Assembly: GCF_039831995.1 (NCBI RefSeq)
Contig: NZ_JBDOIO010000001.1
Coordinates: forward strand, 62,001 to 126,000
Reading direction: 5' to 3'
DNA: 64,000 nucleotides
From: Paenibacillus pabuli
GTDB lineage: Bacteria; Bacillota; Bacilli; Paenibacillales; Paenibacillaceae
The position numbers and the translations under genes were made by a program. A model generated the notes under the pieces. It was not told the origin of the DNA, did no database searches, and saw only the letters and a list, made by a program, of their open reading frames with translations. Shown piece by piece: positions 7,208 through 14,994 of the stretch (its first letter is position 1; every line of letters starts with the position of its first letter).

Positions 7208-8416
7208 TTGCCGGAAATTTCTGATGAAGAACTTATCAAAATGGTACGCGAAAATAAGATAAGTAGCGCTAAAGGTAGAAAACAAATCTATGAAGCACGA
7301 GCTGTCAATACAGGTCGTGCTTCTTCTGCGAGTAAAAGTAAATCTAAAGGTAAAGGTGTCCTCTCCAAACTATTTGGACGAGGTAAAACGACTAAGAAGA
7401 AAGCTAAACCTAAGGCTAAGCCGAAATCTAAGTCGAATGAAATTGGATTCTTGGAAACCTTATTTGGAGCACCACCTCCACAGAAGAAACGGACTGTGAA
7501 AAAGCGTAAGCCTGTTGAGACTGATAATGATGTGGAATATGAAACTGAGAGAAAGACTTCAACTAGGGCAAAAAGTAGTACGACACGTACGAAGGCAACT
7601 AAGAGTACCTCAACTACTACTAAGAAAGCTACAACTAAAAACACAACAAAAGCTGCAACTAAAAACACAACAAAAGCTGCAACTAAAAGTGTGGCTAAAG
7701 CTAAACCCGCTACACGTAAACCTGCTACTAGTACGCGAACTACGACTAAAAGTACAACTACTAAGCCAGCTAAGGGTAAACCTGTTAAAAAGTCATCCGC
7801 TAATACTATAGACACGGATAACTTACAGACTAACACTCGTGAGCGGGAAAGATTACAGAAGTTATTTAATAGTAAGATCGACCAGGAAACTACGGGAGAA
7901 ATTTATGGTAAACCCCATTCAAAAATATTATTAGTACCTCGGAGTGAGGTAACTAAACTTGATATTACGAACGCACTAACTTTCTTTAAAAATTGGGAGA
8001 AGTTTCCCGCTGAAGCACGGCAGGAATTACGTATTCAGTTTCCTAATCATGACGAATTAGCTTTCCCTTCATGGGCATGTACTGAGGTTCGTAAGTATAT
8101 GAGCAAACTGGTACGAAAATGCAAACACATCCTCTATTTTATTCATCCAGACCAGTTAGTTGATATTGTTTCATCTGTAATTGTAATCCAATCATTCTCT
8201 ACAGGCGAACATATGGATGGAATCGACTATACAAAAAAGAAAACTGGATTTATGGCTAGGGTTGACGACATTAACAGGATAATTTCATCAGATCAACTTG
8301 AGGATTTACTTGGCGCTGTAGGAGACTTTGGATTAACTGTCAAGGACCAGAAAGGTGCCAAAAAAGTTAATGATGAGTTGTTGAGGTTATTCTTCGGCGA
8401 TGATGTCAAGTACTAG
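7208..8416 (+). CDS. Lysine/alanine/threonine-rich H1-like protein with folded C-terminal domain
   Basis: 402 residues from the TTG at 7208 behind TAAGGGGTG. After a short start, residues ~35-195 are very basic and low-complexity (K-A-K-P-K, T-K-K-A-T-T-K repeats), like histone-H1 or HU-tail extensions. Residues ~200-402 form an ordinary folded domain rich in helices. Two exact copies of a 24-base unit lie inside the basic part (7626-7684). The basic tail suggests binding to DNA or RNA. The C-terminal domain is not recognised. Confidence 0.75.
   Translation: MPEISDEELIKMVRENKISSAKGRKQIYEARAVNTGRASSASKSKSKGKGVLSKLFGRGKTTKKKAKPKAKPKSKSNEIGFLETLFGAPPPQKKRTVKKRKPVETDNDVEYETERKTSTRAKSSTTRTKATKSTSTTTKKATTKNTTKAATKNTTKAATKSVAKAKPATRKPATSTRTTTKSTTTKPAKGKPVKKSSANTIDTDNLQTNTRERERLQKLFNSKIDQETTGEIYGKPHSKILLVPRSEVTKLDITNALTFFKNWEKFPAEARQELRIQFPNHDELAFPSWACTEVRKYMSKLVRKCKHILYFIHPDQLVDIVSSVIVIQSFSTGEHMDGIDYTKKKTGFMARVDDINRIISSDQLEDLLGAVGDFGLTVKDQKGAKKVNDELLRLFFGDDVKY
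7626..7684 (+). repeat. 24-bp tandem repeat inside the H1-like gene
   Basis: Two near-perfect tandem copies of a unit containing ACAACAAAAGCTGCAACT encode repeated K-N-T-T-K-A-A-T blocks. Slippage here would change tail length by 8 residues per unit. Confidence 0.7.
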
Positions 8417-8428
8417 GGAGGTTTAAAT

Positions 8429-8875
8429 CTGAGACTATTAGCGGACGCTCGATTATCATATCAATATGAAGCCGAGAATTATAATCTACCTACTTTCGAG
8501 GATGCGATACTTTACGCCAAGAATGGGACAGCGAATAAAGGTACGAAAGCTGCTTTAATATATGCTTTTAATAGTGCATTTTGTAATTATTTCGTGGAGA
8601 CTATAAGTAGTATATATCCAGGAGAGTCGATTCCTGTTATCTACGACGGTCAATCTGAAATCATTTCTTATAACTACGATAAGTGTTTTGCAAGTAATTA
8701 TCAAATGTCCTATTTCGATACGAGCGGAAATGAAATCAGCCACTCTTACATCTTATACTTACCTTTTAAATCTATCCTAGATCCTGAAGAATTAGCCAGT
8801 TTCTGTGAAGATAAGCGATTTAAATTGGTGGAATACATCGACTACTTCTATAAGTACAAAATTCATCGTATTTGA
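8429..8875 (+). CDS. Hypothetical protein, CTG start
   Basis: 148 residues if translation starts at the CTG at 8429, 8 bases after AGGGAGG. The same frame continues uninterrupted for 55 codons before the first ATG (8594), which has no ribosome binding site, so the CTG is favoured. The first residues would read M-R-L-L-A-D-A-R. Sequence rich in aromatic residues. No family recognised. Stop at 8873-8875, 21 bases before the next gene, which also appears to start with CTG. Confidence 0.6.
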   Translation: MRLLADARLSYQYEAENYNLPTFEDAILYAKNGTANKGTKAALIYAFNSAFCNYFVETISSIYPGESIPVIYDGQSEIISYNYDKCFASNYQMSYFDTSGNEISHSYILYLPFKSILDPEELASFCEDKRFKLVEYIDYFYKYKIHRI

Positions 8876-8896
8876 ATAAAGAGAGGAGGAAATCAT

Positions 8897-9409
8897 CTGG
8901 AATATCAAACTTTTATCGACAGACTGAATGTAAACTATGACCAATTTTACGTAGACAACGAAATGACATATACAACTGAAGGTTTATTTCAGGACTTATA
9001 TAACTATATAAATAAGTATATGGATGAGGTAACCCTGTCTGAGTTCGAGGATATACTAGGTGTCGCCTTGGGCACAGTTATTATGGACATTTACTGGGAA
9101 TCTCTGGGCACACACATAGTAAACTATGGTGATAGTAGAGTCGCGTTCAATATGAGTACCTTCGGTAATGAGGAACAGTCTATTCTATGGAATTCAGACT
9201 TGTCTAACTATTCCACATATTTAAAAGCTAAGGTTGGCTACGAAGGATTAAATCCTGAGTTCGAGTATGTTTATTCTGTCAATTTTATCATATATCAACT
9301 TTTGAACGAGGATTACGTTCACGAATTTATTGCAGACCATCTTAAACGAATACGGGATAGTGTGGATGAATTTAAGACACTTAATCAGAAACAGACTGTT
9401 TTCATATAA
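8897..9409 (+). CDS. Hypothetical protein, CTG start
   Basis: 170 residues from the CTG at 8897, 7 bases after AGAGGAGG. The frame is open through 22 codons before the first ATG (8963), which lacks a Shine-Dalgarno sequence. Acidic, aromatic-rich. Same length as the following protein and possibly distantly related to it. Function unknown. Confidence 0.6.
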   Translation: MEYQTFIDRLNVNYDQFYVDNEMTYTTEGLFQDLYNYINKYMDEVTLSEFEDILGVALGTVIMDIYWESLGTHIVNYGDSRVAFNMSTFGNEEQSILWNSDLSNYSTYLKAKVGYEGLNPEFEYVYSVNFIIYQLLNEDYVHEFIADHLKRIRDSVDEFKTLNQKQTVFI

Positions 9410-9437
9410 ATTTTATATAATAATGGAGGAAACAATC

Positions 9438-9950
9438 ATGACTTACGAAAACTTTATTAATCACGCAGATAGCAACTATCTTTATAATCTCGAACGAGGT
9501 GGTATGGACTTCAGTTTGAATCCACCTACAACAATTGCAGGGGCATTTCAAACTTTATCGACAACTGGAGATTCACCCTGGGAAGCTGTTATCCGACGCA
9601 GTGCAGAAGCTGGATTGCAGCGGGCTTTGAGCGGGATGCACGACTCATTTTTAACAGCGCATGTACAGAATAACAGTATGATCGAGTTCGATCACTCTAT
9701 CATCAACTCTGAAATTATCCCTACAGGTTCTGATGCTGTTTATCGTTTCCATGGAACACTTGGTGTACGACTTGCTTGGCAGTATAGTTTCCTGTATGAG
9801 TTCTCAGGTGAACTCGCTATTAGTGACCTGTTTGATGTTAATAATGTCAATCAGTTTATTTCAACACAATATCAGGCATTTAGATCAAACCTTTCCTATA
9901 TTGCTGATACACAACCTCAAGTAGCACAGGCACTTTTCGCTTCCGTTTAA
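9438..9950 (+). CDS. Hypothetical protein
   Basis: 170 residues from the ATG at 9438 behind AATGGAGG; the frame is open upstream but inside the previous gene. Contains F-S-L-N-P-P-T-T and a repeated small-residue helix (R-S-A-E-A-G-L-Q-R-A). Ends in a short operon closed by the terminator at 9956. No domain recognised. Confidence 0.7.
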   Translation: MTYENFINHADSNYLYNLERGGMDFSLNPPTTIAGAFQTLSTTGDSPWEAVIRRSAEAGLQRALSGMHDSFLTAHVQNNSMIEFDHSIINSEIIPTGSDAVYRFHGTLGVRLAWQYSFLYEFSGELAISDLFDVNNVNQFISTQYQAFRSNLSYIADTQPQVAQALFASV

Positions 9951-9955
9951 CAAAA

Positions 9956-9995
9956 ATTAACCCTATCTTATTTGCGGATAGGGTTAATATATTTT
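9956..9995 (+). terminator. Hairpin terminator
   Basis: ATTAACCCTATC (9956-9967) pairs perfectly with GATAGGGTTAAT (9976-9987), followed by ATATTTT. Confidence 0.8.
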
Positions 9996-10020
9996 AACAA
10001 TATAAAGAGGTGACATATTT

Positions 10021-10494
10021 ATGGGATTGGATACTACGCTCCACTTAGTCCAGATAACTCCGAGTGAAGTAATATTTTCTCAAGATTTACAGGGAAATTA
10101 CGCACTGCCACACAGATTTAGGGGTTCTTTTAGCTATTGGTCGCCTTACACAGATGAAGATGATGCAAATATGTGGGGATGGTCGATGGTATATTTTGAT
10201 GATGGGAAAATTCCCGAGATACAACAGGTATTTGAGTTGATAGCTCAAGAGGGACCTAAAAATAAGTTACACTGGAATATAGTTGAACGTATCGGAAAGC
10301 AGTTTAGTAAAGACAATATGTATGATTTCAGTTGGGCATTCGTCACGCTTGACGAGTTCAAAAATCGTGCTGAGCGTTATGAATTGGGATTCGTTCCGTT
10401 CTGGGAAAATATCGAAGAATATATTAAAGAGCATGAAAAGTCGGACAGTACTTGGTTGATATTGGTCCGACAAGATCAGCCTAATATGAGGTGA
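10021..10494 (+). CDS. Hypothetical protein
   Basis: 157 residues, ATG behind AAAGAGGTG. Tryptophan-rich (M-W-G-W-S-M-V-Y, F-S-W-A-F). It reads like a small alpha/beta protein without known catalytic motifs. It lies alone between a terminator and a 90-base spacer. Confidence 0.7.
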   Translation: MGLDTTLHLVQITPSEVIFSQDLQGNYALPHRFRGSFSYWSPYTDEDDANMWGWSMVYFDDGKIPEIQQVFELIAQEGPKNKLHWNIVERIGKQFSKDNMYDFSWAFVTLDEFKNRAERYELGFVPFWENIEEYIKEHEKSDSTWLILVRQDQPNMR

Positions 10495-10584
10495 ATATAT
10501 TATTTATCTATAATATATCGTTAGCATTAAAGTGTTGGTGAAAATAAGGTGTAATTATTCTGGAATAATTTAGGGAGGTATACC

Positions 10585-11361
10585 ATGAGGTGTAACTATC
10601 AGATAAGTATGGACGACATCTCGGAATATAACGACACCCAGAGAAATATTAAACTCTTAAACGAGTTATTATCTGCGAGATTAGAGATAATTTCGGGTAT
10701 CATCTACGGTAATTACGAGGACAAAGTAAATATTTTCGTCGTCGTGTATAATCATACAAGTTCTGCGTTAATTGAGGAATGTACACGAGAAATTAGAGAA
10801 ACTGTACCTGAAATTGAGGTTGTGATTTCACGACTTATTGATTGTCATGATCCATCAATAGTATCACCACGGCTTATTTATGGTTTGGTAAATCATGGTG
10901 TTGAGATTAGCGATTTTGGATCGGACTACTTTCTGATTCAATCTCCTGATGCTTATGATGTTGTAAAGTACAATAACGATACGATTAAACAGGTCAGATT
11001 AGAAATAGCCCAGTTGATGCAAAATCAGGGGACGGGAATACAGCAAATTTACAGCAAATTGCGCTATATTTTAGGTACCGCATTATCCTCGTTAATGATT
11101 ATGCGTGATCTTAATGAGACACGTACCTCGAGAGATAATTTTTGGCATGAATTATTCAGTTCTGAACAGGTATCAGCTGCAAGTAATACACACTTTCACT
11201 ATCTAAATAGCATCAATTACGAAGGAACAGAATTTAATAGCAAGCTCTACTTGACAGAAGATATTCAAAAAACTGAACTAGCTATACGTGAGATTTATGA
11301 TATTCTAAATATCCACACTAATGAATCTTACGGCATATCGTTCAGTATCGATGGGCAATAG
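10585..11361 (+). CDS. Degenerate nucleotidyltransferase-fold protein (tentative)
   Basis: 258 residues, ATG behind AGGGAGG. About residues 37-55 (I-I-S-G-I-I-Y-G-N, then D-K-V-N-I-F-V-V-V) line up with the G-S-x-A-R-G ... S-D-x-D-h-h-V-V core of minimal nucleotidyltransferases, but the catalytic aspartates are lost. A later G-L-V-N-H-G-V-E-I matches the strand ending many such domains, and the C-terminal half is helical. I infer a decayed, probably non-catalytic nucleotidyltransferase. The match is weak and other folds are possible. Confidence 0.35.
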   Translation: MRCNYQISMDDISEYNDTQRNIKLLNELLSARLEIISGIIYGNYEDKVNIFVVVYNHTSSALIEECTREIRETVPEIEVVISRLIDCHDPSIVSPRLIYGLVNHGVEISDFGSDYFLIQSPDAYDVVKYNNDTIKQVRLEIAQLMQNQGTGIQQIYSKLRYILGTALSSLMIMRDLNETRTSRDNFWHELFSSEQVSAASNTHFHYLNSINYEGTEFNSKLYLTEDIQKTELAIREIYDILNIHTNESYGISFSIDGQ

Positions 11362-11668
11362 TTTTAAGTTTATTACACTCTCTATAGCTACTAGTTCAGT
11401 CTCATTATTTCTGTCATTATTAATATCTAGACTTGCAGGATTACCTACATATACTTCAGTCAAGGTAACTTTGACTTTTTCAGTTATTATGTTCCTGACT
11501 GTAGTATTGGGATATGTTCAACATAAATTAGATTTTAAGGTCTTCCCTAAGTGGTTGATACGATATTCAGTATTATTTACCGCAGGAGTCTTAATTCCTG
11601 GAACTTTCCTTGCACTTACTGCTGCATTGTTCCTGGGTATCTTCTTTTTGTTAGAATATATCAATTAA
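11351..11668 (+). CDS. Small integral membrane protein
   Basis: 105 residues from the ATG at 11351, which overlaps the previous stop (ATGGGCAATAG). No Shine-Dalgarno sequence is visible, so translation probably depends on coupling; an in-frame ATG at 11321 also lacks one. Three or four hydrophobic segments cover most of the chain. Function unknown. Confidence 0.6.
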   Translation: MGNSFKFITLSIATSSVSLFLSLLISRLAGLPTYTSVKVTLTFSVIMFLTVVLGYVQHKLDFKVFPKWLIRYSVLFTAGVLIPGTFLALTAALFLGIFFLLEYIN

Positions 11669-11687
11669 TTATATTTGGAGGTACATC

Positions 11688-12578
11688 ATGCCAGAATTAC
11701 CAGAGGTTGAATCAGTAGTCCGCAGCTTGAGACCAAACATTGAAGGTAAGATTATTGAAGAGGTTGACGTAGTACTCCACGATCTCACTCCGCAAGGTGG
11801 AGTCTATTTTAAGGAAATGATCGAAGGTAGTATGATCACTGGTATCGATCGCCGAGGAAAGTACATTATCATTGACTTGCTTGATGGTGATAACAATGAA
11901 CTTAAATTGATTTGTCACTTGCGAATGACTGGCAAATTAATTTACAAAGAAGGTGGAACTGCTGAGTTGGGTTCCAATCTTAGATATGCATTTATTCATA
12001 TTAAACTTGATACTGGTTGGCTATTCTTCTGTGAAGTGCGAAAATTCGGATACATGGAAGTATTTACTGCTGAGGAAATGGAAACATCTACATCTATTTC
12101 CAAACTCGGACCTGAGCCTTTCTCTGAAGATTTTGATGAATTCGTCAAACGTTTCCGGACGAAGAAAAAATACAGCGGTTCATTTATTAAAAGTAGTCTC
12201 CTCGATCAGGAACTGATTGCAGGTATTGGAAATATTTACGCAGATGAAACTTTGCATGCTTCTGGAATCCATCCTTCGACTTATGGATACATGATTACCG
12301 ATGAGGATTTGCGAAATATTTGGAATAATACGCGGAAGATTATGGAACGTAGTATTGCGGCAGGCGGAACTTCAATTTCCGATTACGAGGATGGTAACGG
12401 TAATCGTGGAACATTCGCAGAACAGCTTAAAGTTTACGGTAGGACTGAGTGTGGTACTTGCGGTAACGAGTTACAAGCATTCAATCTTAAGGGTCGTATG
12501 ACTAGAAGTTGTTTAAATTGTCAACCAGTAAGAAAGGATCAGCAAATTGAAAAACCACAAGGAGAAGTTACAGTTTAA
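11688..12578 (+). CDS. mutM: Formamidopyrimidine-DNA glycosylase (Fpg/MutM)
   Basis: 296 residues, slightly longer than typical Fpg (~270). It starts M-P-E-L-P-E-V-E: Pro2 is the Schiff-base nucleophile and Glu3 the general acid. A helix-two-turns-helix region follows (about 170-215, with N-I-Y-A-D-E), then the C-terminal zinc finger C-G-T-C ... C-L-N-C (about 259-280). The enzyme excises 8-oxoguanine and formamidopyrimidines and cuts the backbone. All key residues are present, so it should be active. ATG behind TTTGGAGG. A Nudix hydrolase at 24057 could complete an oxidised-guanine defence. Overlaps the next gene by 32 bases. Confidence 0.95.
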   Translation: MPELPEVESVVRSLRPNIEGKIIEEVDVVLHDLTPQGGVYFKEMIEGSMITGIDRRGKYIIIDLLDGDNNELKLICHLRMTGKLIYKEGGTAELGSNLRYAFIHIKLDTGWLFFCEVRKFGYMEVFTAEEMETSTSISKLGPEPFSEDFDEFVKRFRTKKKYSGSFIKSSLLDQELIAGIGNIYADETLHASGIHPSTYGYMITDEDLRNIWNNTRKIMERSIAAGGTSISDYEDGNGNRGTFAEQLKVYGRTECGTCGNELQAFNLKGRMTRSCLNCQPVRKDQQIEKPQGEVTV

Positions 12579-12936
12579 TACTGAAACTTACGATTTCGAA
12601 CTATCCCATTATGCAGTAGACTGCTTCACACGCTACGATGAGTTAACTGCTGAATCATTTGCAGAAGTCTATGGTAATCTCGAAGATTATCTTTTCGTTG
12701 CAAGTCTCTCGTACATGGATGTACAAGAATTAACATCACGGTATACATGTAATATTTACCTCGATGGAAATACGGACGAGTTTAAAGTATATTACCGAGT
12801 TGAGAGATTGTACGCTGAACTTGGAATTTACGAACCTGAACTTGAGCAACAAGTAAGTTCATATCTTATTTTCGAGCGTAGATTTGATATGATTAGTGTG
12901 ATGTTGGATGTACTTCGTGGAAATCACGTTTTATAG
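12547..12936 (+). CDS. Hypothetical protein
   Basis: 129 residues from a TTG 8 bases after AAAGGA, inside the end of mutM. Mixed alpha/beta, acidic. No motif recognised. Convergent with the SASP gene; the two share a bidirectional terminator. Confidence 0.65.
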   Translation: MKNHKEKLQFNTETYDFELSHYAVDCFTRYDELTAESFAEVYGNLEDYLFVASLSYMDVQELTSRYTCNIYLDGNTDEFKVYYRVERLYAELGIYEPELEQQVSSYLIFERRFDMISVMLDVLRGNHVL

Positions 12937-12941
12937 CACAG

Positions 12942-12972
12942 AAAAGCCGTCTGATTATAGACGGCTTTTTTA
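12942..12972. terminator. Bidirectional terminator between convergent genes
   Basis: AAAAGCCGTCT pairs with AGACGGCTTTT around a 6-base loop. An A-run on one side and a T-run on the other make it usable from both strands. Confidence 0.85.
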
Positions 12973-13194
12973 TTAGCGAGTACGGCCTGCCAGTTGTTGT
13001 TCAGCTATTTCTACGAGACGTTTTGTGATATAGCCTCCGATGGATCCGTTTTCGTAGGATGTCATGTTACCTTGGTAACCATCTGCTGGAAGTTGAATTC
13101 CCAGTTCTTGTGCTACCTCGAATTTCAGTTGCTCGATTGCGTTTCTAGCTTGAGGAACTACCAAGTTATTGCTTGATGATCTGTTTTGTGCCAT
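12973..13194 (-). CDS. Alpha/beta-type small acid-soluble spore protein (SASP)
   Basis: 73 residues on the minus strand, ATG at 13194-13192 with AAAGGAGGAA just upstream; the open frame extends further 5' but without a start signal. It has the family landmarks: N-N-L-V-V-P-Q-A, the GPR-protease-like segment F-E-V-A-Q-E-L-G, and the C-terminal block [12 protein letters not shown]. Such proteins coat spore DNA, hold it in an A-like form and protect it from UV and chemicals. It is the only clear minus-strand gene here, so it has its own control. Upstream, AATACTA (minus strand, ~13224-13230) with CACATA 18 bases before it loosely resembles a forespore sigma-F/G promoter. Confidence 0.93.
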   Translation of the reverse strand: MAQNRSSSNNLVVPQARNAIEQLKFEVAQELGIQLPADGYQGNMTSYENGSIGGYITKRLVEIAEQQLAGRTR

Positions 13195-13223
13195 GTTGTT
13201 TTCCTCCTTTATTAGATTAAAGT

Positions 13224-13254
13224 TAGTATTTACTTGAGCGAATATGATTATGTG
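13224..13254 (-). promoter_or_regulatory. Possible forespore-type promoter of the SASP gene
   Basis: Reading the minus strand, CACATA is followed after 18 bases by AATACTA, close to the sigma-F/G consensus (G-x-A-T-A and CATAmTA). The start point would fall ~20 bases before the ribosome binding site. The match is imperfect. Confidence 0.3.
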
Positions 13255-13350
13255 ATGCAATTTATGGAAAAATACAAAATTTACGTTAAACAATGTACCT
13301 CATAGGTAGTCGCATACAATTCTAAAGTAACCTACATGTATCCTAATTAT

Positions 13351-13378
13351 TTGATCATTAACAAAGATAAGTTATAAT
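13351..13378 (+). promoter_or_regulatory. Sigma-A-type promoter upstream of the ssDNA-binding protein gene
   Basis: TTGATC (13351-13356), 16-base spacer, TATAAT (13373-13378). It would give a leader of over 200 bases before 13619. The 424-base stretch 13195-13618 otherwise holds only short unsupported frames. Confidence 0.55.
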
Positions 13379-13618
13379 TAAAAAGAATTAACTAAAATGA
13401 TGGTATCGAAGTGAAAAAGAACTTTGGCATAAAAATATGACTGATTCTATGAAATATTAAAAGAACTGGGGTCTATACTTTGTCTATTTAAATAGGTGGT
13501 GTAAGGAAAATTAAATAAGAATGTTTGAGGATAATAAACATGATTATGAGATTTTCTTTATAACTACAATATCCACAATTTCTACACTATTCCACAATTA
13601 CCTAGGAGGAAACTAATC

Positions 13619-14719
13619 ATGGCAGTAATGAAATCGAGAGAATCAAGAAATCTCACAGGGTCCAAGTTGACAATTCCGTATTTTAATCCACAAGCAGGTA
13701 AAGAGTACCGTATCCTGTTCACACCTTTCGAGGATGACAGAACAAATGCTATTGTACTGGCTGAACGTGTTCACTCTGTACAAACAAGTAAAGATCGCGG
13801 TGAATCTGTACGTTGCTTGAACGGATACAAAAAGACTATGGACGAAGAAAGTGATATCCTTGAACTCGATCCATCTACAGGTAATCCAAAAAATGACGGT
13901 TCTTGCCCTTACTGCAAATACTGGGAAGATCTGAGCCGTAACTTGTTCGGTCCTGAGTACGAGAAATGGAAAGAAGAAAATCCACAGGCTACTGATGAAG
14001 AGTGCATGATCAAATGGTCTGAGTTCTCTAAACTTTCCCCGGTAGCAAAAGCTAAAATTACTCGTTACTATCCTGCAGGCGTTATCGAACTTGATGCTCG
14101 TGGTGGTGCAGCTTCCACAACTCCAGAAGGCAAACCGAAATATGATATTCAACTGGTTCGTATCACTGATAACCAATTCGAGAAAAAGTTGGACAGCGCG
14201 GCTGACGGTTACCGTAAAGTAGAGGTACAGTCTGGTGCCGAAGAAACTGACGGTCTTGCGTCACGTGAATTCAGCTTCAAATATCCAAATACCAAGGACC
14301 GTATGAAAATGGCTCTTGATATGACAATTAACACAGCTCAATATCCGATTCTTGCTGACGTGCAAGATGACATTTTCTCTAACGTATGGGGAATCGATCT
14401 TGAGAAAGTCGATGGTGAAATTTCATCCTTCGTACCACGTTCCATTGACAGTGCGCTCTTGTCTCTGCAACCGCACATGACACGTATGAAAGAATTGTTT
14501 GTACGCTTCGGTGTTGATCCTTCTGCGATTCAACTGGGTAATGTACCAAGTATCTCCAGTGAAGAAGTAGACAAGCTGATCGGCGTAACTAGTTCCGGTA
14601 CTGAAAGCAACACTGCTTCCGAAACTAAAGGCCAGGAAGATCCATTCGCTAAAACTGAAGGTGAAGGCGTACAGCACTCCGATAAAATCTCCGCTGAAGA
14701 AATCGCTGATATCATCTAA
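13619..14719 (+). CDS. gp32-like single-stranded DNA-binding protein (putative)
   Basis: 366 residues, ATG behind CTAGGAGG. The basic N-terminus (K-S-R-E-S-R-N-L) is followed by beta-rich sequence with a C-P-Y-C-K-Y metal-binding-like pair (about 96) in the position where T4 gp32 carries its zinc site. Later come an OB-like region (Y-Y-P-A-G-V-I-E-L-D) and an acidic tail, as in phage ssDNA-binding proteins, where the tail recruits partners. It heads the recombination/clamp operon, which supports the call. The family assignment rests on layout and context more than clear identity. Confidence 0.6.
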   Translation: MAVMKSRESRNLTGSKLTIPYFNPQAGKEYRILFTPFEDDRTNAIVLAERVHSVQTSKDRGESVRCLNGYKKTMDEESDILELDPSTGNPKNDGSCPYCKYWEDLSRNLFGPEYEKWKEENPQATDEECMIKWSEFSKLSPVAKAKITRYYPAGVIELDARGGAASTTPEGKPKYDIQLVRITDNQFEKKLDSAADGYRKVEVQSGAEETDGLASREFSFKYPNTKDRMKMALDMTINTAQYPILADVQDDIFSNVWGIDLEKVDGEISSFVPRSIDSALLSLQPHMTRMKELFVRFGVDPSAIQLGNVPSISSEEVDKLIGVTSSGTESNTASETKGQEDPFAKTEGEGVQHSDKISAEEIADII

Positions 14720-14736
14720 TCAGCATCCCCTCTATA

Positions 14737-14772
14737 TAAAACCGTTTGAGTCGCCAGGCTCAGACGGTTTTT
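14737..14772 (+). terminator. Terminator after the ssDNA-binding protein gene
   Basis: AAAACCGTTTGAG pairs with CTCAGACGGTTTT (one wobble) around TCGCCAGG, then TTTTT. The following ~220 bases to 14994 contain no gene; they are purine-rich (AAAGAGAGATAAC..GAGGAAGGG) with no assignable signal. Confidence 0.8.
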
Positions 14773-14994
14773 TAATTGGAAAATTCTGAATTTACATGAA
14801 AATATCTATACCTTATCGGTCTCTACTTTATCTCTTAGTAGTCAAAAACATTAAAGAGAGATAACAAAGAGGAAGGGATGAGGAAGACATAAGTGTAAAT
14901 TTCACTATACATCTTAGTTGATAACTATCTTGAGACTTTATTTATATAGTCTAAAAATATCCTATTATTCATTATAGGTGTAAGGAGAAATGAT

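Noticed and set aside
7288..7836. 182-codon open frame on the minus strand
   Set aside because: It is the antisense of the low-complexity Lys/Thr-rich part of the gene at 7208; the product would be a Val/Leu/Ala repeat with no ribosome binding site.
13195..13293. Longer SASP with 33 extra N-terminal residues
   Set aside because: The family is 60-75 residues and AAAGGAGG stands directly before the ATG at 13194; the extension has no site and is hydrophobic.
13521..13616. 31-codon frame before the ssDNA-binding protein gene
   Set aside because: No ribosome binding site at useful distance and no family resemblance; probably part of the leader.
13643..14176. 177-codon open frame on the minus strand
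   Set aside because: It is antisense to the well-supported ssDNA-binding protein gene, with no start signal and no sensible domain.
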